Shown here: piece by piece, positions 1 through 9,393 of the stretch
How the letters are laid out: each line of letters starts with the position of its first letter
How positions within the stretch are numbered: the stretch's first letter is position 1
Origin: Rhabdaerophilum sp. SD176
GTDB taxonomy: Bacteria > Pseudomonadota > Alphaproteobacteria > Rhizobiales > Beijerinckiaceae
Direction: 5' to 3'
NCBI RefSeq assembly: GCF_030143245.1
Contig: NZ_JARJNS010000011.1
Span: 1 to 59,607, forward strand
DNA: 59,607 nt
Made by a program: the position numbers and the translations under genes
Notes under the pieces: generated by a model
Told to the model about the DNA's origin: nothing
What the model saw: only the letters and a program-made list of their open reading frames with translations
Database searches by the model: none

Positions 1-64
1 CCACAAGGCGTAAAACCCGCCGAGGCTCTAATCGCCGCTGGATGACAACTCAGTGGCAGGTCAG
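1..64. repeat. Left copy of 64-bp terminal inverted repeat (IS3-type end)
   Basis: The first 64 bases are the exact reverse complement of the last 64 bases of the window. Read outward, the repeat begins TGACCTGCCACTGAG, which resembles the ends of some IS3-family elements; this family assignment is from memory of such ends. Identity stops at base 64. The IS body would lie outside the window, so the window is probably bounded by two IS copies in opposite orientation. The following 256 bases up to the first gene show nothing I recognise. Confidence 0.8.
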
Positions 65-320
65 TTGAGCCAGGGCGCTTCTGAAGGCCCCGTGGCGTTG
101 GGGCACAGACCTTTAGGCCTTGATCTGCCCTGTTGCCGCTTTTCCGCGAGGATCGGTAAGAGTCTGGTCCGGCTCACCACCCGCAAGCGCGAGGACTGGC
201 GCTATGGGAACTGATTCCAGGGTGATTTTCGCGGCCGCACGGGCTAGGGAGATGGTGAGGCCTGAAGGCTATGATAGACAATACAGCTTTTGACTGCTCA
301 ATGAAGGGAATAGCCCGGCA

Positions 321-1529
321 ATGCCTATAGCCGCCTACGCGCAAAATCATGAAGACATTATGCTCTGGCGACTGTTTGGCCAGGGCAAACCTGGATTTTA
401 TGTCGATGTCGGCGCGCAGGATCCTGAGATCGATTCCGTCACCAAGCTCTTTTACGATCATGGCTGGTCGGGTCTCAATGTCGAACCGGTTGCCGAATAC
501 GCTGAGAAGCTCAAGAGCGAGCGACCACGCGACATCAATCTGGATTGCCTCGTCGGGGCGAGCGATGCGGTGTTGACCTTTTTTCACGTTGAGGGAACAG
601 GGCTTTCAACCACACGCCGTGATCTTGCCGAGCTTTATTCGCAACAAGGAAAGACTGTCCTTGAAGAGCAGCGCGAGGTTCTCCGTCTGCAAACCCTTTT
701 TGAGCGCTACGCCGTGGCGGAAGTCGATTTTCTCAAAGTCGACACCGAAGGAAGCGAAGCCGATGTGCTCAAGGGGCTCGACTTTGGCCGGGTCCGGCCA
801 AAAGTCCTCATTGTCGAGTCAACTTTACCGAACACTCGCGAAGAAAATCATCAGGAGTGGGAACCACACCTGCTTGAGAATGGTTATCACCTTGCCTATC
901 GCGATGGTCTGAACCGCTTCTATCTCGATACGCCCTTCCTGATGTGGAAGGCTCATTTTCAGCTGCCGCCCAACCACTTTGATGGTTTTACACCGGCGCT
1001 GGCAGTCCAGGAACAAAAGGCTGCGAAGGCATACCAGAAGCGCCTGCATGCAACGATCGATCAGTTGCATGGCAACATTGCCGATCTTCAAGCTGCACTT
1101 GAGCGGATCAAAATCGATCTGGTCTCCGGCATAGAAGCAACCGGCCGTCACCATCGTCTCATTATCGAAACCATGGACGACCAACTCCAGGCGCTCGAAA
1201 GGGCAAGGCTCCAAGCCGTCAACGATGTTGCGCGGATCCAGGGTGAACTTGATCATGTGCGCTCTGTTCATGAATGGGCTGTCCGAACGCGATCATGGCG
1301 CTGGACCGCGCCGTTGCGTCGTTATGCGAGCGGAGCGCTGCGCAGCATGGAGTATATTTCGGCGCTCGGTCACCCGCTTTTGCGAAGGCGTCAACCAGTT
1401 TGCGCAGAAGCGCCAGCCGGGCCAATTTCCCCTAATCCGGTTCATGATGGCTTGCCAGAAGCAGGCCGCTGGCTCGCAGTGCGCCTTTCAGCCGCTCGAT
1501 CTTCCCAAGGCGCCCGACCATCAGCCTGA
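321..1529 (+). CDS. FkbM-family SAM-dependent methyltransferase
   Basis: A 402-residue protein whose first ~210 residues form an FkbM-type methyltransferase domain: the opening SQ/NHEDIMLWR-like segment, the glycine-containing 'FYVDVGAQDP' loop that binds S-adenosylmethionine, and 'VDFLKVDTEGSEADVLKG', the typical FkbM motif. Such enzymes O-methylate sugars in surface polysaccharides, usually in the cytoplasm. Residues ~230-310 are predicted coiled coil, followed by 'RTRSWRWTAPLR', a tail common in glycan-assembly proteins. The extreme C-terminus is Pro/Arg/Ala-rich and may reflect a late frameshift. GAAGGGAA lies about 10 bases before the ATG. The next gene downstream is a glycosyltransferase on the same strand 73 bases away, fitting a glycan-assembly pair. 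Confidence 0.85.
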   Translation: MPIAAYAQNHEDIMLWRLFGQGKPGFYVDVGAQDPEIDSVTKLFYDHGWSGLNVEPVAEYAEKLKSERPRDINLDCLVGASDAVLTFFHVEGTGLSTTRRDLAELYSQQGKTVLEEQREVLRLQTLFERYAVAEVDFLKVDTEGSEADVLKGLDFGRVRPKVLIVESTLPNTREENHQEWEPHLLENGYHLAYRDGLNRFYLDTPFLMWKAHFQLPPNHFDGFTPALAVQEQKAAKAYQKRLHATIDQLHGNIADLQAALERIKIDLVSGIEATGRHHRLIIETMDDQLQALERARLQAVNDVARIQGELDHVRSVHEWAVRTRSWRWTAPLRRYASGALRSMEYISALGHPLLRRRQPVCAEAPAGPISPNPVHDGLPEAGRWLAVRLSAARSSQGARPSA

Positions 1530-1602
1530 TCCGTGGACTTGCTGACACTCTTTGTCACCTGGTTCTTCTTAATCCCTCTCCCATCAGCAACGAATTTGTC
1601 TC

Positions 1603-4600
1603 ATGCGCCTTGTTCTTGATCTCCAGACCCTGCAATCCCAATCGAGAGGGCGTGGTATTGGATCCTACTCGCGTGGTCTTGCCGCTTCGCTCCTGAACCA
1701 TTCGCAACAGCATGAATGGCATGTTCTCCTCAATTCAGCCCTGTCGGGCGGGGACCCGCTGATCCGGGATCCAGAACTCAAGGCTTGGCTATCGGATCGG
1801 GTCGATCCCCGAAACATCCATATTTTTTCAGGTTTGCAGGGAACGGCTGGCCTCGGTTTTGGCTTCCGTCCACGAGAAGACGCGAGCGCCATGCTGCGCG
1901 AGCATCTGCTCGCCGCGATCCAACCCGACCTTGTTCATGTTGCCAGTCCTTTCGAGGGTTTTGGCGATGACAGCGTTGTCGAGGCTGACGATCTTGTTCG
2001 AGATCAATCGATGCCGGGTTTGGAATGGTGTCGGGCAGCAACGCTCTATGACCTGATCCCCTTTGATATGCCCGATCACTATCTTGCTGAACCTCAGGCC
2101 CGGGCCTTCTTTGAAAAGCGGTATCGCCAGCTCGGCGCCAATCACCTCCTTTTGGCCATATCCGACCATGTTGCGACATCGGCCCGCACGCGCTTCCTGC
2201 CCGATGGCCCCGAACTCGTCGCAATCGGAGCCGATGCGGATCCGGCATTCCGACCACTTCCCCCCGATCCGCTTGCGGAGGCCGCGCTGAAGGCGCGCTA
2301 CGGGATTACGCGACCCTATTTTCTGCATGTCGGGATTCTCGAACATCGGAAAAATGTCCGGTTTTTGGTTGAGGCTTTCGCCGATCTGCCTCCTGAAATC
2401 CGGGCTGCCAACCAGCTTGTTCTTGTCGCCCGCAATGATGCCCATGCGCGCGGTCTTGTTACGCAATGGCGAAGTGACTTTGCGCTGGGGGAAAATGAAC
2501 TGGTCCTTGCTGGGCATGCCGAGCAATCCGACCTCGTCCGTCTATACGGTTTGGCCCTTGCAACGGTAATGCCCTCCATGGCCGAAGGCTTTGGGCTGCC
2601 TCTTCTGGAATCAATGCGGTGCGGGACGCCCGCCCTCGGGGCTCGGGCCACGAGCCTGCCGGAAGTCGTCGGGCATGATGCCTATCTTTTCGATTTGAAC
2701 CATCCTTCTGAATTGACCAGGTTGCTCCTGATGATGGCCAGTGATCCCGACTTCCGGGCCAAGGCCCGTGATCACGCTCGCCAACAAGCGAAGGTCTTTT
2801 CGTGGGACCGCTCGGCAAAGCGGGCACTAGAGGCATTCGAAGGGACGGCCCGGTTGCAGGGGAGGCATACCCGTGCCCAGACTGGCACGCAGACCCTGCC
2901 GGTATCAGCAAGGCCAGAGGTAATCCGGCTAAACGGAGCGCTTCTTGTCGAGGACCTCAACCGGATCGAAGAAGGGCCTTGCATCCTGGAGCTGGCGCAA
3001 TCCGGTGCGATTGAACTTGCTCCTCCACTTGTTGCGCTTCTTTTTTATCGTGAGGCCGGTTTTTCGGCGATACCCGATACTGCCCAGCCTTGTTCGATTG
3101 CCGACCCCTTGGGTAAAGAGGCTCGACGCCTTATCGACCTGCATCCGAATATCGTCGGGATTCTTGGTCCATCAGGCCCCGACTTCTGGTCCTGGGCGCA
3201 CGCCTTACGTCTGGGCTCAGTGGGTCAGCATCCCATCAGTCGGGGATCAGGCACGAGTCGCGAGGATGCCGCGGAGGCCCTGTTTAGCTCACTCGCCTCT
3301 TGTATGCTCGGTGGCGACCTCATCCGCTTTGACCGATTGGCAGGGCTGGCCCGTGGACTAGAACCCGGAGAAATCGGCCATCTTGCCCGTTCCGTTGTTC
3401 TCGACCGGACACGGCTCGGTGTCGCCGACACACCCCGACGCCTGCTCGTGGATGTCAGCCATCTGGCCAAATATGATGCCAAGTCCGGCATTCAGCGGGT
3501 GGTTCGCAATATCCTCAATGGCCTTTTTGCCCTCAGCCTGCCGTTTCGCATTGAGCCGGTCTTTCGGGTCGGTGATGATTGGTTCTTTGCCCGGCGCTTT
3601 GCGGCCCAGTTCTTGAAAAAGCCGCCCCTGCCGCTCATGGATGACCTCGTCGATTTTCGGAGGCACGATATTTTCCTTGGACTCGATCTTGATGCAGCCA
3701 TCCCCCCTTCGGCGATAACCAGAATGCGGGAACACAAGCGCGCAGGCGTCACCTTCATGATCGTGGTCTATGACATCCTGCCGCTGCGTCACCCCGAATG
3801 GTTCCATCCCGGGATGAGCGAGGCATTTTCCGGCTGGATTGAGTTCCTGAGTACCTGTGCGGATCACCTTGCCTGCATCTCCCAGGCAACGGCGGATGAT
3901 GTGAAGGCGGCGCTTGTCGAGCGTGGCTGCCCACGTCTGGATAACATGACAATCGAGCCTTTTCCTCTCGGCGCCGATATTCTTTCTGACCCCAATGCGG
4001 CCGAAGGGGACGGCAAATTCGAAAGCCTGTGCCAAGCCATGGGCGTCAAGGAGTTTCTCCTGACGGTTGGGACCCTCGAACCCAGAAAAGGCCATGATCA
4101 ACTCCTGGAGGCCATCGAGCTTTGTCTCGCCGAACGACCGGAAACCGGCTTTGTTATTGCCGGGAAACGCGGCTGGCTGGTCGATGGGCTCATCAAGACC
4201 TTAACTGACTTGAGCGCACGTTATCCAAAACTGCGTTGGATCGAAGGCGCCAATGACCGTGAGCTTGCTTCACTCTACCAGCAGGCTCGCGCCGTCATCC
4301 TGCCTTCGCGCGGGGAAGGGTTTGGTCTCCCGTTGATTGAAGCGGAGCATGCGGGCCTGCCCGTCCTTGCCAGGGACATCCCGGTCTTCCGGGAGATTGG
4401 CAGCGCCACGACGCGTTATTTCAAGGGCGGCGATGGAAAAGCGCTTGCCGAGGAAATCCTCGCCTTCCTGGCGGCTTTGGATCAGTCTCCCCTCCAGCTT
4501 GAGGCGCCGGCCCGCGAATGGCTCTGGTCCGAGAGCGTTGCCGCGCTTGTGAGGATGATTCCTGATCACCCAGCGGGGGCAAACCCGAAAACGCGAGAGA

Positions 4601-4629
4601 GTCAACATCAGCGCCGGGGAGTACAATGA
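1603..4629 (+). CDS. Double-domain GT4 glycosyltransferase
   Basis: A 1008-residue cytoplasmic protein with two GT-B (GT4) domains in tandem. The first (about residues 1-420) has the 'GRGIGSYSRGL' N-terminal loop and the 'EGFGLPLLE' nucleotide-sugar-binding E-x7-E motif near residue 325. After a less conserved linker (420-600) a second domain starts with 'SGIQRVVRN' and carries 'LLTVGTLEPRKGHDQLLEA' and 'GEGFGLPLIEAEHAGLPVLA'. Both E-x7-E motifs are intact, so the protein may add two sugars in succession. Sugar and acceptor cannot be told from sequence. It follows the FkbM gene closely. No convincing ribosome binding site precedes the ATG, but the start is supported by the conserved 'MRLVLDLQTLQ' opening. 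Confidence 0.88.
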   Translation: MRLVLDLQTLQSQSRGRGIGSYSRGLAASLLNHSQQHEWHVLLNSALSGGDPLIRDPELKAWLSDRVDPRNIHIFSGLQGTAGLGFGFRPREDASAMLREHLLAAIQPDLVHVASPFEGFGDDSVVEADDLVRDQSMPGLEWCRAATLYDLIPFDMPDHYLAEPQARAFFEKRYRQLGANHLLLAISDHVATSARTRFLPDGPELVAIGADADPAFRPLPPDPLAEAALKARYGITRPYFLHVGILEHRKNVRFLVEAFADLPPEIRAANQLVLVARNDAHARGLVTQWRSDFALGENELVLAGHAEQSDLVRLYGLALATVMPSMAEGFGLPLLESMRCGTPALGARATSLPEVVGHDAYLFDLNHPSELTRLLLMMASDPDFRAKARDHARQQAKVFSWDRSAKRALEAFEGTARLQGRHTRAQTGTQTLPVSARPEVIRLNGALLVEDLNRIEEGPCILELAQSGAIELAPPLVALLFYREAGFSAIPDTAQPCSIADPLGKEARRLIDLHPNIVGILGPSGPDFWSWAHALRLGSVGQHPISRGSGTSREDAAEALFSSLASCMLGGDLIRFDRLAGLARGLEPGEIGHLARSVVLDRTRLGVADTPRRLLVDVSHLAKYDAKSGIQRVVRNILNGLFALSLPFRIEPVFRVGDDWFFARRFAAQFLKKPPLPLMDDLVDFRRHDIFLGLDLDAAIPPSAITRMREHKRAGVTFMIVVYDILPLRHPEWFHPGMSEAFSGWIEFLSTCADHLACISQATADDVKAALVERGCPRLDNMTIEPFPLGADILSDPNAAEGDGKFESLCQAMGVKEFLLTVGTLEPRKGHDQLLEAIELCLAERPETGFVIAGKRGWLVDGLIKTLTDLSARYPKLRWIEGANDRELASLYQQARAVILPSRGEGFGLPLIEAEHAGLPVLARDIPVFREIGSATTRYFKGGDGKALAEEILAFLAALDQSPLQLEAPAREWLWSESVAALVRMIPDHPAGANPKTRESQHQRRGVQ

Positions 4630-5050
4630 TGCGCTACCGCCTGTTCCAAAAAAGGTAGCAGGTAAGAGGGCCGACGCCGTGGCGACGGCCGCGTTCAGCG
4701 CTTTACACCTCAGGACTCACAAGGTCTCCACCCGGGTAATCCCCCCCCTCCCCCCGCATCACCGAAAAGGCAACCTGCATCCGCATCGCCTTTGCCAGCG
4801 CCTGGTCGGATGCCAACTTCTTCGGTTCGATTGACGCAACGCCCAAGGCCGCGCCATCATGGTCGCGTCTTCATGGTCGCGTCTTCATGGCCGAAGGGGT
4901 GCAACGCCCCTCGTGAACCCGGTCCGTCATTTCAACGCGTTCCCATGTTCCAGTTCCGAAGCTGTGAAAAATGCGCAACGGAAACACGCGCCCTTCGCAA
5001 TCCGATTATCGGCGAACACCGGAGCGAGAAACAATGGTGAGCAAAACCGG
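4630..5050. other. 421-bp spacer with a short direct repeat
   Basis: This spacer lies between the convergent double glycosyltransferase and the DUF4214 protein. The only structure I see is a 14-bp direct repeat (TCATGGTCGCGTCT) at 4857-4884, followed by a partial third copy. No convincing gene or terminator was found. Confidence 0.5.
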
Positions 5051-6271
5051 CTAGGCCAACCAAATCCCGTTGGCAATAGCGGGCGCTACGTTGGCGATGT
5101 TCTCCGGGCTCTCCGAAAAGCCAATCAGCAAGGTGGTCCGGGTCCAACTGCCGTCATTCAACCGAGCCTGCCAACCATCGAGTCCGCCCTGGTCCGCGTC
5201 ACGGCCGAGCACGTTTCGATAGAGCGAGTTGATGTAAGCCGTATCGCTGACATTCGTCCCGTATTTCTGCTGAAACTCGGCGGAAACAAGAAAGGCAGCA
5301 GACATCTGCTGGAGGGAAAGCTCGCCATCCACCAGCCCGACATTATGCTTCAATCCTGCCGAATCAGGTGTGCGGGCGAAAGCCGCTTGGTATAGGCGGT
5401 AGACTTGCCCGGCATTACCCAACGTATCGAGCGCGAGCGTGCCATCTGAAAATTCCAGTCGTTCGACATTGGAAAGGCGATGGTAGCCATTGATGACGAT
5501 GACGCCATTCTCGAGCGTGATTTGCCAGTTGGCGTTGTTGCCCGACCACAATGCGTTAAACGGCGCGATCTCATTCAGGAAACTCACCGTGTCGATGCCT
5601 GCGCCGCCATCATAATTGCCCGTGATTGCCAGCCAGTCAGCCGTGTCGTCACCAGCCGTTGAGGGTGCGCCACCGGTCCCACCGCCAGTCCCTCCGCCAT
5701 CGCTCGAACCGCTTCTCGGGAAAATATCTAACACATAGGTCAGGGGTTCGTACCCGACCAAATCCGTTCCCTCGCTGTCCCAGACCTCACGACCAAAGGA
5801 ACTGACTTCCAAGTAAACTTCTGTTCCCGGTGCGATGTCGATGACGAGATGATCGTCGAATTCCGGGTTGAACAAGAAATCCTCGTAGAAAACAGCATTG
5901 TAGCCAGATACAGCGGGATCACCGAGCAAGATACTGAGCTTACCGTCCTGGTTGCCACCGTCGGACAGCATGAGGACCGAGCGGACATCCGCACCGGCAA
6001 CGATCTTGTAAGCGAGGCCCGCCTGATAATTGGAGGCGCCCTGCGTGATGGCGAATGGATGAATGTCGATTTTGATCTGGGTGAGTCCAACCGTCCCGAA
6101 GCTGTACCAGTCGACCACATCGGAAACGCCAAAGGCGTCCGGGCCGATGTCAAAGGATCGGAAGAAGTTCAGATGGGATGCACCCGAACCGGTGTATCCG
6201 AGGCTGCCGAGGTACTCTGCCTCGAAGAAAGTGTCGTTCGAAACACCGAATGAGTCATTCAAGCCAGCCAT
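5051..6271 (-). CDS. Secreted DUF4214 protein, predicted type I secretion substrate
   Basis: A 406-residue protein without an N-terminal signal peptide. Residues ~1-190 are an Asp/Gly-rich beta-type domain (possibly similar to bacterial pre-peptidase C-terminal domains; not certain). A Gly/Thr-rich linker at ~195-210 follows, then a DUF4214 module from ~285 to the end: 'RLYQAAFARTPD', 'YRNVLGRDAD', 'LIGFSESPEN' and a final 'GIWLA'. The same module ends the protein at 39919-41421 with about four of five residues identical, while the N-termini are unrelated. The acidic, cysteine-free composition and C-terminal module suggest export by the nearby type I system (14952-18058). GGAGG lies 8 bases before the ATG. 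Confidence 0.8.
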   Translation of the reverse strand: MAGLNDSFGVSNDTFFEAEYLGSLGYTGSGASHLNFFRSFDIGPDAFGVSDVVDWYSFGTVGLTQIKIDIHPFAITQGASNYQAGLAYKIVAGADVRSVLMLSDGGNQDGKLSILLGDPAVSGYNAVFYEDFLFNPEFDDHLVIDIAPGTEVYLEVSSFGREVWDSEGTDLVGYEPLTYVLDIFPRSGSSDGGGTGGGTGGAPSTAGDDTADWLAITGNYDGGAGIDTVSFLNEIAPFNALWSGNNANWQITLENGVIVINGYHRLSNVERLEFSDGTLALDTLGNAGQVYRLYQAAFARTPDSAGLKHNVGLVDGELSLQQMSAAFLVSAEFQQKYGTNVSDTAYINSLYRNVLGRDADQGGLDGWQARLNDGSWTRTTLLIGFSESPENIANVAPAIANGIWLA

Positions 6272-6439
6272 TGTCGGTCCTCCGCTTTCGTCGCCGTCTA
6301 AACGTCGACGGATCTCGATCCAGAGCTTTTAAGCAGTCACCGAGGGACTTTGACCAATAGCTTATTGCCTGCTACGGTCGCGACAATCGACGTTACTCGA
6401 CGGGCTTTCAACTGTCGACTAGGGATATATACCCGGGCA

Positions 6440-6895
6440 GCATCCACTAGTCGGAGATTCTTGGAAATTGGAACCGTGCTGCCACAGCCAGTGCAGCCCG
6501 TATTCGATGAGCTCCGCGACTTCCTCGAAGGCCACCAGCGCAAGGTGCATGCGGGTTCCGTGATCGCCAATGCCATCCGCGATATCCTGACATATGGGAC
6601 GAGATCTTCATTTTCGAGGACGGCTAAAGCGAATTGAACACAAACGCGGCTGAACGGGCGATGTGACCGATCACGCTGAACCGCAAAAGCGCGCTCTTTG
6701 CGAGATGCGATGACGGCGCGGAGCATTGGGCGATCTTCGCCACGCTGATCGAATGCTGCCAACTGAGAAACGTCAAACCCGGCCGCCTGGCTCGAGAACA
6801 TGATCACACGGCTCGCCGCGCGCCACTTCGGTAGCCGCATTGATGAGCTCACGCCCCAACAACCGGAAGGCCAAGAAAAGGCCTCAGCCGTGTGA
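6440..6895 (+). pseudogene. Relic of an IS66-family transposase (TnpC C-terminus)
   Basis: Conceptual translation in shifting frames gives the C-terminal landmarks of IS66 TnpC: 'LPQPVQPVFDELRDFLEG', 'VIANAIRDILTYGT', then, after a frameshift, 'ELNTNAAERAM', 'PITLNRKSALFA', 'HWAIFATLIECC' and 'SRIDELTPQQPEGQ'. In-frame stops interrupt it (for example after 'EDG' and after 'AERAM'). The N-terminal two thirds are absent. It lies about 120 bases before the KpsT gene, so the upstream part of that operon may have been disturbed by this insertion. Confidence 0.8.
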
Positions 6896-7013
6896 AGAAC
6901 AAACGTTGAGGATCCTCCTGCTTCCGTTGCAGGCCCAGGTTGGCTATAGGAGAACCATCGCTTCGTTGACGGGCCATTCATGCGCGAAGCGGCCAGCCCC
7001 GGAGACCGATTTT

Positions 7014-7667
7014 GTGATCCAGCTCGACAATGTGTTCAAGTTCTACACGGCGAGTGGACAGAACAAGATTGTGCTCAATCATGTCTCCGCAACCTTTGAA
7101 TCGGGCCGGAGCTATGGTCTGCTTGGCGTCAATGGTGCTGGAAAATCGACAACCCTTCGCCTGATCGCGGGATCGGAATTGCCCAATTCAGGAAAGATCC
7201 GCCGTTCGGTCCGGGTTTCGTGGCCGCTCGGATTTGCCGGTGGTTTTCATCCCTTAATGACCGGGCGGGAGAACGTGAAGTTCGTTGCCCGCGCCTATGG
7301 CGAGGATCCCCGGACGGTTCTGGCCTTTGTCGAGGACTTTGCCGAGATCGGCGACTATATCGACGCGCCGGTCAAGACTTATTCCTCCGGGATGATGGCA
7401 CGGCTGGCTTTTGGGCTCTCAATGGCCATCGAGTTCGAATGCTATCTCATTGATGAGATCACCGCTGTCGGCGATGCCCGGTTTCAGGCACGCTGCCGTG
7501 ATGCCTTTGAGAAGCGGCGAGAGCATGCTGACCTCATCGTGGTCTCGCATGCAATGAGCACCATCAAGGATTATTGCGATCATGGCGCCGTGCTCGTCGA
7601 TGGCCAATTGATGATGTTTGATCATGTCGACCGAGCCATCGAAACCTATAATCGCCTGAACCGGTGA
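7014..7667 (+). CDS. kpsT: KpsT-type ABC transporter ATPase for polysaccharide export
   Basis: A 217-residue ATPase that would power export of a capsule-type polysaccharide across the inner membrane with a KpsM permease. Walker A is 'GVNGAGKSTTLRL', the signature is 'YSSGMMARLAFGL', Walker B is 'CYLIDEITAVGD' and the H-loop is 'IVVSHAMSTI'. The 'GFAGGFHPLMTGREN' segment is typical of the KpsT/Wzt group without a C-terminal sugar-binding domain. The start is the GTG at 7014 with GGAG 9 bases upstream; the open frame runs further upstream through the IS66 relic. Its likely partner permease is the KpsM gene at 12703-13524 on the other strand. Confidence 0.9.
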   Translation: MIQLDNVFKFYTASGQNKIVLNHVSATFESGRSYGLLGVNGAGKSTTLRLIAGSELPNSGKIRRSVRVSWPLGFAGGFHPLMTGRENVKFVARAYGEDPRTVLAFVEDFAEIGDYIDAPVKTYSSGMMARLAFGLSMAIEFECYLIDEITAVGDARFQARCRDAFEKRREHADLIVVSHAMSTIKDYCDHGAVLVDGQLMMFDHVDRAIETYNRLNR

Positions 7668-7863
7668 CCCCCGCCCGAGGATTGACGCTTCTCTTTCCCC
7701 ATGATGAGACCTTTGCGCGTGAACTGAGGCAAGACTGTCCTTTTGCTTCTTGAGACAGCGCAGAAAGCATCCGATACGAGGCTCCGAGTCTGGTGCCGCA
7801 GCGGAGAGCGTCGTCTGAGTGCGGCGAAGCGCCTTGATTGACCTGGTGAACGGATCGCCTTTG

Positions 7864-8050
7864 GGCATGGATTGCCTTGGGGCATGGATTGCCTTGGGGC
7901 ATGGATTGCCTTGGGGCATGGATTGCCTTGGGGCATGGATTGCCTTGGGGCATGGATTGCCTTGGGGCATGGATTGCCTTGGGGCATGGATTGCCTTGGG
8001 GCACGGATTGCCTTGGGGCACGGATTGCCTTGGGGCACGGATTGCCTTCG
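7864..8050 (+). repeat. Eleven tandem copies of a 17-bp repeat
   Basis: Eleven contiguous copies of GGCATGGATTGCCTTGG fill 7864-8050; the first eight carry CAT and the last three CAC at the fourth to sixth bases. Each unit contains a small inverted repeat (GGCA, 5-base gap, TGCC). Because 17 is not a multiple of 3 and the unit has no stop, all six frames stay open. The array sits between kpsT and the kpsE-like gene. It resembles plasmid iterons in unit length, but no replication gene is near. Confidence 0.97.
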
Positions 8051-8101
8051 CATACATTTGCGCGCATATCGTTCCATCACGAGAGGACTGGTATTCGAAC
8101 C

Positions 8102-9370
8102 ATGGCTGAGAACGACATCCAGCGCCCTGTCGCCTTCAGGCCGACCGCACCGCTGGAGCGGGCACAGAAACTCTCCGAAGCGCTTGCTGACGCCGCGCGT
8201 CGGGCACGGTATTCGACGCGCTCACGCCGGATGGTCAAGAGCGGCTTTGCGGCCCGGCGCGGTCAGACGCTGTTCGCCTGGTTCGCCATGATCAGTTTCT
8301 GGCTCATGGTCGCAATCCCCAGCGTACTCGGCATCGCTTACTTCGGCTTTTATGCCTCCGACCAATACGTTGCCGAGTTCAAGTTTACCGTCGCCGGTTC
8401 TGAATTGCCCGTAACGGATCGGATTGGCGCCATGACCGGCATTCCTGCGATGAGCATCGTTCAGGACACCCAGATTGTCGTCAACCATCTCACCAGCCGA
8501 GCCGCAGTGGAAAGCATCGAAAAGCGCGTCGGGCTTCGAAAGCATTATAGCGACAAGAACCTTGATTACTTCGCGCGGTTTAACGCAGAAAAGCCCATCG
8601 AGAATTTTCTGCGTTATTGGAAGGGTATGGCCAGTGCGAGCATCCAGATGCCGTCTGGGATTGTTGACGTTCGGATCCGGGCCTTTTCACCTGAAACCGT
8701 CAAGGCCATCGCCGATGCTGCGATCGAGGTCAGCGAGGCCTTAATCAACGATATGAATGACCGCATGAACCGCGACGCCCTCACGTTGGCAGAAGCCGAG
8801 GTCAAGCGAACAGGGGAACGGCTTAGCCTCGCGCGGATCAACCTTCAGCGCGTCCGTAATGATGCAGGCTACCTCGATGTTACCCGTGCTGCCGAAGGAC
8901 TGAATAAACTCCTCACCGAGATCCGGGGTGGTCTGCTTCAGTTGCAACAGGAATATCAGGCCAATCTTCGAACGGTGTCGCCGGAAGCGCCCCAGATGCA
9001 GAACCTTCGGGCACGCATTGGGGCAACCCAACAACAGATCCGCGACCTTGAGGCGCAACTCACGCAAAGTCAGTCAGGACCAGGACTCAATGACACGCTT
9101 TCGATGGCCATGACGCGGTTTTCTGAACTCGAACTCGAACGGGAAATCGCTGAAAAACATTATGGCAATGCCATCGCATCGCTTGAGCTCGCTCGGATCA
9201 ACGCAGAACGGAAGAAAATGTATCTTAACACGTTCGTTCGCCCGACCATGCCCCAAGAAGCAAGATATCCGCGGCGGATGCTGATGATCTTCCTGTCGGC
9301 TTTCGGTGCGCTCGCTCTCTGGGGTGCCCTTGTGGGAACGGTCAGTGCGATCCGCAATCACATGGCGTAG
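8102..9370 (+). CDS. kpsE: KpsE-type polysaccharide co-polymerase/export protein
   Basis: A 422-residue inner-membrane protein of the PCP/KpsE family, which links the KpsMT transporter to the outer-membrane channel. A first membrane segment lies near residues 58-80 ('MISFWLMVAIPSVLGIAYFGF'-like), followed by 'ASDQYVAEFKF' at the periplasmic side, a long coiled-coil region (~220-380), the proline-containing 'FVRPTMPQEARYPRR' motif, and a last membrane segment near the C-terminus. The start is taken at 'MAENDIQRP' (8102); GAGAGG lies 15 bases upstream, which is far. The same frame is open through the 17-bp array, so an extended N-terminus cannot be ruled out from sequence alone. A paralogue lies at 13533-14843. 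Confidence 0.88.
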   Translation: MAENDIQRPVAFRPTAPLERAQKLSEALADAARRARYSTRSRRMVKSGFAARRGQTLFAWFAMISFWLMVAIPSVLGIAYFGFYASDQYVAEFKFTVAGSELPVTDRIGAMTGIPAMSIVQDTQIVVNHLTSRAAVESIEKRVGLRKHYSDKNLDYFARFNAEKPIENFLRYWKGMASASIQMPSGIVDVRIRAFSPETVKAIADAAIEVSEALINDMNDRMNRDALTLAEAEVKRTGERLSLARINLQRVRNDAGYLDVTRAAEGLNKLLTEIRGGLLQLQQEYQANLRTVSPEAPQMQNLRARIGATQQQIRDLEAQLTQSQSGPGLNDTLSMAMTRFSELELEREIAEKHYGNAIASLELARINAERKKMYLNTFVRPTMPQEARYPRRMLMIFLSAFGALALWGALVGTVSAIRNHMA

Positions 9371-9393
9371 ACGCAGATTGCGGATTTGGTGCC

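Noticed and set aside
7864-8050. 17-bp array as plasmid iterons or a CRISPR array
   Set aside because: No replication initiator or partition gene is in the window, and there are no spacers between the units, so neither reading is supported.
7819-8291. Repeat-peptide frames (GMDCLGAWIALGHGLPW type) across the 17-bp array
   Set aside because: They exist only because the 17-bp unit has no stop in any frame; all six frames read the same way, so openness is no evidence of coding.
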